Below are positions 1 to 3,616 of a stretch of 7,463 nt of DNA, one piece after another. Under the pieces are notes generated by a model, which searched no databases, was not told the DNA's origin, and saw only the letters and a list, made by a program, of their open reading frames with translations. Source of the stretch: Spirochaetaceae bacterium. Its GTDB lineage: Bacteria; Spirochaetota; Spirochaetia; Treponematales; Breznakiellaceae. Where the stretch lies: positions 1 to 7,463 of the forward strand of contig JAISLM010000071.1 in NCBI GenBank assembly GCA_031290855.1, written 5' to 3'. How positions within the stretch are numbered: position 1 is the first letter of the stretch; each line of letters starts with the position of its first letter. A program made the translations under genes and the position numbers.

Positions 1-156
1 GACGCGCTCCCGCCTGAGGTAAAAGCGGAAGTCATCCGGCTTTACGGACTTTACAATCCGGTTCGGTTACAGCACACTGTCAACAAGGCCATCCTCGCGT
101 TGCGGGAAGCCGTTGCCACTCGGCCCCTTCCTTCCGGAAGCAAACCGGCGGCGTAA
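1..156 (+). CDS. C-terminal end of a gene cut by the window edge (possibly integrase-type transposase)
   Basis: An open frame runs from base 1 to a TAA at 154-156 and gives 52 residues, starting DALPPEVKAEVIRLYGLYNP and ending in SGSKPAA. The stretch LYGLYNPVRLQHTVNKAILALREA is a plausible amphipathic helical end. By recall it resembles the tail of integrase-catalytic-domain transposases, where a Leu-Tyr-x-x-x-Asn-Pro motif precedes a final helix and a Pro/Ser-rich tail. No catalytic residue is in view, so the family assignment is inference. Codon use is GC-rich like ileS, which supports real coding sequence. No intrinsic terminator with a T-run follows. The next gene is a convergent tRNA 64 bp away. 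It could equally be another helical C-terminus. Confidence 0.5.
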   Translation, partial: DALPPEVKAEVIRLYGLYNPVRLQHTVNKAILALREAVATRPLPSGSKPAA

Positions 157-220
157 AGTTACATTTTTAAATGAGGCATTTCGTAATCATCTAATTCCTT
201 ACTGCATAAGGACTTACGAA

Positions 221-294
<74 letters not shown>

Positions 295-305
295 GCACTG
301 TAAAA

Positions 306-334
306 ACTATACCCCATTACACCCACTCTGTCAA
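306..334 (-). promoter_or_regulatory. sigma70-type promoter of tRNA-Arg
   Basis: On the minus strand a perfect -35 box TTGACA (334-329) is followed by a 17-bp spacer (328-312) and the -10 box TATAGT (311-306, one mismatch to TATAAT). The expected start site is near 299, about 5 nt before the mature tRNA 5' end at 294. The -35 box and spacer lie inside the truncated end of the antitoxin remnant. Confidence 0.85.
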
Positions 335-499
335 TTTCCCCCGCGCCAGTTGCGCCATCCCCTCGGAGCGGGCTATATCTCCAAGCACATCAAAAAGCAG
401 TTCCATGTCGTTTCCCTAAAGATCCGCCTCAAGATACTCGAAAACAGCACCTTTTGTTTTTATATGACTGGACATATCACATTTGTATGCCTTTTCCAT
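317..499 (-). pseudogene. broken HigA-like antitoxin (addiction-module antidote), in-frame stop and truncated C-terminus
   Basis: From ATG at 499 the minus strand encodes MEKAYKCDMSSHIKTKGAVF followed by EYLEADL and then a TAG (418-416). The same frame continues with GNDMELLFDVLGDIARSEGM and AQLARG before an unrelated tail KLTEWV and TAA (319-317). The GDIARSEGMAQLAR segment is characteristic of HigA-like antidote proteins, where it starts the helix-turn-helix and is normally followed by a Gly-Leu-Ser-Arg-Glu-x-Leu-Tyr recognition helix. Here that helix and the rest of the family's roughly 100 residues are missing. The gene starts one base after the stop of a toxin remnant, the usual toxin-then-antitoxin order of this family. 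Both the internal stop and the truncation make a working product unlikely. Confidence 0.75.
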
Positions 500-500
500 G

Positions 501-575
501 TCAAAACTCCTTGGCCGATTCTTTGGCTCTTTCAATATCCCTAATCTGGGTAGATCTACCGCCCCCGCAAAGCGG
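501..575 (-). pseudogene. C-terminal remnant of a RelE/HigB-like (Gp49 family) toxin
   Basis: The minus strand from 575 to the TGA at 503-501 encodes PLCGGG followed by STQIRDIERAKESAKEF after one Arg. This matches the C-terminal signature of Gp49/HigB-type mRNA-cleaving toxins (family consensus LLCGGDKSTQ-x-x-DI-x-x-A-x-x-L-A-x-E). Only about 24 of the usual roughly 100 residues are recognisable. Upstream in the same frame the sequence reads GEIPAKP and other residues that do not look like this family. The join coincides with a GC-rich hairpin at 562-578, suggesting a recombination or insertion scar. The antitoxin remnant begins one base downstream, so this was a toxin-antitoxin operon. Confidence 0.7.
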
Positions 576-582
576 GGGTTTT
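562..582 (+). terminator. perfect GC hairpin with T4 tail inside the toxin remnant
   Basis: CCCCCGC (562-568), loop AAA, GCGGGGG (572-578), then TTTT (579-582). The 7-bp stem has a very GC-rich, intrinsic-terminator-like form on the plus strand, but no plus-strand gene ends just upstream. It could be a small palindromic repeat unit rather than a working terminator. On the minus strand it lies within the chimeric toxin frame. Confidence 0.4.
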
Positions 583-763
583 GCCGGTATTTCACCATGA
601 ATTGATTTAAGAGAGTCAGGGCCGATAAATACCATATAGACAAAAGCGCCTGGATCGTCCGTCTTAAAGTTTTTCACCTCGCTTGGCTCTGGAAGTTTTC
701 TCCGTCCTCGCCCCCGGTTTTAACCATGGCCGCGTAAAATTTGCTTTTGCGTCCCTTTTCCAT
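576..763 (-). pseudogene. small frameshifted ORF of unknown function, read into the toxin remnant
   Basis: From ATG at 763 the frame reads MEKGRKSKFYAAMVKTGGED then GENFQSQAR and stops at 676-674. Adding one A to the A4 run (complement of 696-699) moves it into a frame that continues GEKLPEPSEVKNFKTDDPG, AFVYMVFIGPDSLKSIHG, EIPAKP and on into the toxin tail without a stop. The VYMVFIGPDSL segment looks like a real folded-protein strand. The reconstructed product up to the toxin tail is about 62 residues. I do not recognise a family. Its upstream spacing (AAAGCGGGATAAAA before ATG) gives only a weak ribosome site. Confidence 0.4.
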
Positions 764-810
764 TTTTATCCCGCTTTGTTTTCAGTACGGATACCGCGTT
801 GTCCGTCCGT

Positions 811-995
811 TTAGAACGGATACCTGGCGGTGTAATTCGCTTTTGCCCCGGGGTGTTCCTTAAAGAACTTTTCATTCTCCTCCCGGCTTTTTTTCGTCCG
901 GTCGTAAATAGCCTTAAACCGGGCGTCGATGCGCCTGTCGAGCCTGCGTATTTCCGCGTCTGTAGCCACGGCTTTTTAATTCTCTCCGCGTTCAT
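811..995 (-). pseudogene. small charged helical protein, one-base frameshift near its start
   Basis: A strong ribosome site GGAGG (1007-1003) lies 7 nt before ATG (995-993). The initial frame reads MNAERIKK and then becomes non-protein-like. One base away, after the A5 run (complement of 973-977), the sequence reads AVATDAEIRRLDRRIDARFK, AIYDRTKKSREENEKFFKEH and PGAKANYTARYPF, ending at TAA 813-811. Restoring one A gives a 61-residue, highly charged, predicted coiled-coil protein. Alternatively translation starts at GTG (969-967), 12 nt after GGAGAG, giving an intact 52-residue product. No family recognised; small helical accessory proteins of this kind are common in phage and mobile DNA. It lies upstream of, and in the same direction as, the other minus-strand remnants. 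Confidence 0.5.
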
Positions 996-1035
996 TTTTT
1001 TTCCTCCGTATTTCTGGACAATAAAATTCCGTCCG

Positions 1036-1047
1036 CGCCCGCGGGCG
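1036..1047. repeat. perfect 12-bp palindrome upstream of the small minus-strand gene
   Basis: CGCCCGCGGGCG is fully self-complementary and sits about 29 bp upstream of the GGAGG of the 811-995 gene. It could be an operator or simply GC-rich noise. Nearby, at 1097-1110, CCCGC-CGAA-GCGGG forms a 5-bp hairpin that on the minus strand carries the stable TTCG tetraloop. Confidence 0.3.
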
Positions 1048-1162
1048 GAAAAATCGCAAACAGGCCGGAAACCGGAACCTTTCGCTCCCGGCGGGCCCCG
1101 CCGAAGCGGGTACGCGCCGGTTTGTGTCCCCAAAAGGTGACACGTTTTATAAGTTGTTATCT

Positions 1163-1302
1163 GAGGCTGTTCCAAAACTTCAGTTTTGGAACAGCAACCT
1201 TTAAAAAACGCAGTTTTACAAGGCTTTAGCCTGAAAAACCGCAAGAGCCTGGTCCAAAACTGTGCGCTTTAGCGCACAGTCAATTAGTTTTGGAACAGGC
1301 TC
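1163..1302. mobile_element. 140-bp MITE-like palindromic element with ATCT flanking duplication
   Basis: The ends are GAGGCTGTTCCAAAACT (1163-1179) and the inverted AGTTTTGGAACAGGCTC (1286-1302), matching at 16 of 17 positions. The element is flanked by ATCT at 1159-1162 and again at 1303-1306, as expected of a 4-bp target duplication. Inside there are two hairpins. The left one is a perfect 14-bp inverted repeat with a 2-nt loop (1166-1195). The right one uses GAGCCTGGTCCAAAACT (1245-1261) paired with the right terminus and contains a nested ACTGTGCGC-TTTA-GCGCACAGT hairpin. A small AGGCT-TT-AGCCT hairpin (1221-1232) sits in the middle. There is no coding capacity, so this is a non-autonomous element presumably mobilised in trans. 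Similar repeats are, by recall, frequent in termite-gut treponemes. Confidence 0.65.
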
Positions 1303-1375
1303 ATCTGTCAAGGAATTAGTTTGGGTAACCTCGTAAACAGCCGGAACGGTAGCCGCCATTGTGCCTGGTGTGGCC

Positions 1376-2399
1376 GGACACATCGGTAACACTTTAAGGT
1401 ACAATCAAAGCTAAATCCAAACACGGGAGGATTTGGCAACGGGCTGGAAGTAGAGCAACAAAATGCAACAGAAGAAAGAATTTATTTTCAAACGGCCGGG
1501 AAAAGAAGAAAGCTTTACCGGGATTTGCCGTGACTTCGGGATAAGGACCAAAACCGGGTACAAGCAGGTAAACCGGTTCAAAGAGCGGGGCATGAAAGGC
1601 CTCGCCGAAGAATCACGCGCGCCGAAAAACAAAGCGGATAAGATAGACAGGGTTATTAAAAAAACGGCTTTTGAAACCCAAAGAAAAACATGCCTATCGG
1701 GGCGCGTATAAAATACCGGCCCTGCATAAAGCCGCATACCCGCTGTGCCATGCGCCGGCGTGGAGAACGGTTGAGTACCTTTTTAAATAAAGAAGGCTAT
1801 ACAGGAAAGAAAAAAGGACACGGAAAAAGACGGAAGACCGGCCGCGGTCCCGGGTGAAAGCGGAGAGACCCAATGATCCGTGGACGGCGGATTTCAAAGG
1901 GTGGCGGCGGGGGAGAAATGCCTGCCGCTCACGGTTAGGGACGAGTACGGCAAATACATACCGGCGACAGAAACGCCGGAAAAGGGTGATACGGCCCGTG
2001 TAAAGGCGGTATTTGAGCATCTTTTCCGCCAAAACGGGCTGCCTTTATATATACGGAGCGACAACGGTCCGTCCTTAGGGAACGTGTTTAACCGGCGGGG
2101 ATTGAGCCGGTTACCTGTATGGTTTATGAGTCTTGGGATAAAAATAGACTTGGACGATCCGGGAAAGCCGTACCGGAACGGGGGGCACGGTCGGACGCGC
2201 CGTGATATGAAAACGGAATTACGGGGGAACATAAAAGGGAATCTCAAAGAGCATCAGAAGGGATTTGACGCGTGCGGTGCGAGTTTAACAGCATACGCCC
2301 GCATGAAGCGCCGGGGATGAAACGTCCGAAAGAAGTGTATAAAAGATCGAAGCGGAAAATTGCATTAATGAACACTGTTAAAAATCAGTAGAAATGTCC
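1376..2399 (+). mobile_element. degenerate IS481-family insertion sequence
   Basis: The element is defined by its broken transposase and by probable ends. The right end reads TAGAAATGTCC (2389-2399), a form common at the ends of IS481-like elements. The left end is proposed at GGACA (1376-1380), where GGACACATCGGTAACACTTTAA matches the inverted right end GGACATTTCTACTGATTTTTAA at about 12 of 22 positions. That gives an element of about 1.02 kb, within the usual IS481 size. No target duplication is obvious. The right end merges into a hairpin at 2395-2418. The exact left boundary is uncertain. Confidence 0.5.
1463..2391 (+). pseudogene. IS481-family DDE transposase, multiple frameshifts, catalytic Glu lost
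   Basis: Pieces of one transposase follow in order across shifting frames. The N-terminal helix-turn-helix starts MQQKKEFIFKRPGKEESFTG and continues through GIRTKTGYKQVNRFKERGM (1463-1657). Next comes KEKHAYRGAYKIPALHKAAY with a stop at 1788-1790. The core begins WTADFKGW (first catalytic Asp, 1881-1904), then CLPLTVRDEYGKYIP and IRSDNGPS (second Asp at 2060-2062). RNGGHGRTRRDMKTEL has Gly (2189-2191) where the family has the catalytic Glu (usually HER). The C-terminal EFNSIRPHEAPGMKRPKEVY runs to TAG 2389-2391. At least five frame changes are needed, the first at the A7 run 1658-1664. The protein would normally be about 300 residues and catalyse cut-and-paste transposition. This copy is certainly inactive. 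Confidence 0.88.
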
Positions 2400-2418
2400 C
2401 CCTCTCCGGCGGGGGACA
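2395..2418. repeat. 8-bp perfect hairpin at the right end of the insertion sequence
   Basis: TGTCCCCC (2395-2402) and GGGGGACA (2411-2418) are perfect inverted repeats with an 8-nt loop. The left half overlaps the proposed IS terminus. It is a stable stem without a T-run, so it is not a typical intrinsic terminator. Confidence 0.55.
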
Positions 2419-2497
2419 AGCGGAACGTCAACCGTCGAAAACAGTCTTAATTTCTTTGGTGTGTAAGGTTTTATTCGCAAAGTCTGGTTTAATACCC

Positions 2498-2511
2498 CGC
2501 GGCTTGCCGCG
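2498..2511. repeat. REP-like GC palindrome
   Basis: CGCGGC-TT-GCCGCG is a 6-bp stem with a TT loop, inside AATACCCCGCGGCTTGCCGC. By recall this form resembles the palindromic units spread by REP-associated transposases; the start of such a transposase lies at 7403 in this window. The assignment is inference from form only. Confidence 0.4.
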
Positions 2512-2520
2512 CGGAGGCTC

Positions 2521-2549
2521 ATTCGCAGTGGTGTCTGCTCTCCCCGCCC
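2521..2549. repeat. dispersed repeat copy A, overlapping the outer edge of the giant palindrome
   Basis: ATTCGCAGTGGTGTCTGCTC followed by TCCCCGCCC is nearly identical to 7226-7253 (one substitution and one 1-nt gap in 29). The last 11 bases belong to the left palindrome arm, which starts at 2539, so the arm boundary falls inside this repeat. The 12-mer GTTTTATTCGCA also precedes it at 2468-2479 and matches 7221-7232. Confidence 0.6.
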
Positions 2550-2575
2550 GCCAGCCCTCTCCGTGCCAACGCTGA

Positions 2576-2725
2576 GCGTTGAACTTACGCATTGATCATC
2601 GCTAATTGCTCTAAATCATTACCGGGAAAAGATTTAAGTCTGGACGGGGTCAGACCCCTAGGGCCGGGAATTTCCCCGCCCGGACGCCGTGCCGGCGGCT
2701 AAACACGCGGCGTTGAACTTACGCA
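2576..2725 (+). repeat. pair of 16-bp direct repeats in the left arm
   Basis: GCGTTGAACTTACGCA occurs at 2576-2591 and again at 2710-2725, 134 bp apart, in the same orientation. Both copies are preserved in the other arm in inverted orientation. Each is preceded by a GCG-rich short hairpin or stem half. Confidence 0.8.
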
Positions 2726-2854
2726 GACTACGGCTTTCTCTCTGAAGCCCTTTTCACGCGCGCAATGTTTTGGACAAACCGCGCGGCGGTTTGTCTTCCG
2801 CCGCCGCGCATCGCTGACTGCCCGCCGTATGCGGGCCGCCGCCGCCAAAAGAGC

Positions 2855-2882
2855 TTGACAAATTTTTTTCTTTTGTTATTCT
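2855..2882 (+). promoter_or_regulatory. inward-facing sigma70-like promoter in the left arm
   Basis: A perfect TTGACA (2855-2860), a 16-bp T-rich spacer, then TATTCT (2877-2882). A start near 2889 would transcribe through the core and the other arm towards ileS. Such an RNA would fold back on itself over about 144 bp. The spacer is one base shorter than in the right arm. Confidence 0.55.
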
Positions 2883-3032
2883 AAATTAACACTAGACGGG
2901 GCCGCGGCGCGGCGGCGGGATAAAGGCCCGGCGCGGGGCGCGGTGGAGCCCGGCGGCAAACAAGGAGGACAGCTTACGCATACCCGGAAAGATACGCGGG
3001 CCCCGGCGCGGGACGCAAATTTGTACCGCTGG

Positions 3033-3077
3033 CCCCCCCCCCCCGCGCCGGGGGGGGGGGGGGGGGGGGGCGCCCCC
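3033..3077. repeat. homopolymer core of the palindrome: C12, GCGCC, G21, CG, C5
   Basis: The asymmetric centre consists of twelve C (3033-3044), GCGCC (3045-3049), twenty-one G (3050-3070), CG and then five C before the right arm begins with CC. C12 and part of G21 can pair as a hairpin with loop GCGCC. G21 could also form G-quadruplex structures. Long G runs of this kind are also a known sequencing and assembly hazard, so the exact lengths should not be trusted. Confidence 0.7.
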
Positions 3078-3227
3078 CCAGCGGTTCAAATTTGCGTCCC
3101 GCGCCGGGGCCCGCGTATCTTTCCGGGTATGCGTAAGCCGTCCTCCTTGTTTGCCGCCGGGCTCCACCGCGCCCCGCGCCGGGCCTTTATCCCGCCGCCG
3201 CGCCGCGGCCCCGTCTAGTGTTAATTT

Positions 3228-3256
3228 AGAATAACAAAAGAAAAAAAATTTGTCAA
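3228..3256 (-). promoter_or_regulatory. inward-facing sigma70-like promoter in the right arm
   Basis: On the minus strand TTGACA (3256-3251) is followed by a 17-bp spacer (3250-3234) and TATTCT (3233-3228). It points away from ileS towards the palindrome centre. Its canonical 17-bp spacer makes it slightly the better of the two mirror-image promoters. Confidence 0.55.
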
Positions 3257-3385
3257 GCTCTTTTGGCGGCGGCGGCCCGCATACGGCGGGCAGTCAGCGA
3301 TGCGCGGCGGCGGAAGACAAACCGCCACGCGGTTTGTCCAAAACATTGTGCGCGTGAAAAGGGCTTCAGAGAGAAAGCCGTAGTC

Positions 3386-3535
3386 TGCGTAAGTTCAACG
3401 CCGCGTGTTTAGCCGCCGGCACGGTGTCCGGGCGGGGAAATTCCCGGCCCTCGGGGTCTGACCCCGTCCAGACTTAAATCTTTTCCCGGTAATGATTTAG
3501 AGCAATTGGCGATGATCAATGCGTAAGTTCAACGC
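3386..3535 (-). repeat. pair of 16-bp direct repeats in the right arm
   Basis: TGCGTAAGTTCAACGC is present at 3386-3401 and 3520-3535, the exact mirror of the left-arm pair. The window therefore holds four identical copies. Confidence 0.8.
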
Positions 3536-3580
3536 TCAGCGTTGGCACGGAGAGGGCTGGCGGGCGGGGAGATTTTTGCG

Positions 3581-3586
3581 TACAAT
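3581..3586 (+). promoter_or_regulatory. possible -10 box of ileS
   Basis: TACAAT matches TATAAT at five of six positions and lies 9 bp outside the palindrome. No good -35 is visible 16-18 bp upstream, where the sequence is TGGCGG inside the right arm. If used, transcription would start near 3593, leaving a leader of about 24 nt before the GTG start. The alternative is read-through from the left-arm promoter. Confidence 0.4.
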
Positions 3587-3606
3587 GGGCTGTAAAACGT
3601 CAACAT

Positions 3607-3611
3607 GGAGG
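3607..3611 (+). promoter_or_regulatory. ribosome binding site that fixes the ileS start
   Basis: GGAGG at 3607-3611 is 5 nt before GTG at 3617. It overlaps the upstream in-frame ATG (3605-3607), which itself has no Shine-Dalgarno before it. The GTG is therefore preferred. Confidence 0.75.
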
Positions 3612-3616
3612 AAACT

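Larger units (their letters stand above)
2539..3032. repeat. giant inverted repeat, left arm
   Basis: This 494-bp arm is the reverse complement of 3078-3572, with seven substitutions and one extra T in the right arm. The differing left positions are 2603, 2659, 2686, 2762, 2784, 2971 and 3024, plus the T7 run at 2863-2869. Identity is therefore about 98%. Within the arm are local hairpins: AACGC-TGA-GCGTT (2568-2580), GGGGTCAGACCCC, GACAAACCGC-GCG-GCGGTTTGTC (2773-2795) and CCCGC-CGTAT-GCGGG. It also holds two copies of GCGTTGAACTTACGCA and an inward promoter. No protein-like reading frame is conserved. The GGAGG at 2964-2968 has no start codon at a suitable distance. Confidence 0.95.
3078..3572. 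repeat. giant inverted repeat, right arm
   Basis: This 495-bp arm mirrors 2539-3032 about a centre near base 3055. Counterparts of the left-arm differences are at 3086, 3139, 3327, 3349, 3425, 3452 and 3508, plus an A8 run at 3241-3248. The difference at 3327 falls in the loop of the hairpin GACAAACCGC-CAC-GCGGTTTGTC (3316-3338), so the 10-bp stem is intact in both arms. The arm ends at 3572, directly before TTTTTGCG and the ileS -10-like box, so the ileS upstream region lies in the repeat. Confidence 0.95.

Noticed and set aside
196..212. TCCTTA-CTGCA-TAAGGA hairpin downstream of the tRNA as a terminator
   Set aside because: The stem is only 6 bp, AT-rich, and no T-run follows on the minus strand, so it is not supportable as an intrinsic terminator.
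720..1244. 174-codon minus-strand frame and the 113-codon plus-strand frame at 799-1140
   Set aside because: Both are Arg/Pro-rich shadows. The protein-like reading of this stretch is the different minus-strand frame annotated at 811-995, and the long frame crosses into the MITE-like element.
1216..1404. 62-codon minus-strand frame including the segment TMAATVPAVYEVTQTNSLTD
   Set aside because: The middle looks mildly protein-like, but the start is a TTG without a ribosome site and the end runs into the palindromic mobile element. I could not recognise a family or support it as a gene.
2892..3218. Two mirror-image 91-codon open frames, one on each strand, both starting with MEPGGKQGG
   Set aside because: They are the same arm sequence read inwards and across the homopolymer core. 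Composition is Pro/Gly/Arg-rich and low complexity, and the GGAGG in each arm is not placed before a start. They are by-products of the inverted repeat.
2396..3572. CRISPR array or origin of replication as explanation for the repeats before ileS
   Set aside because: There are no regularly spaced short repeats with unique spacers, no DnaA-box clusters and no AT-rich unwinding region. The structure is a single large inverted repeat.
3573..3616. T-box riboswitch leader for ileS
   Set aside because: The space between the palindrome and the start is under 50 nt, and I see neither the conserved T-box sequence nor a specifier stem there or in the adjacent arm.
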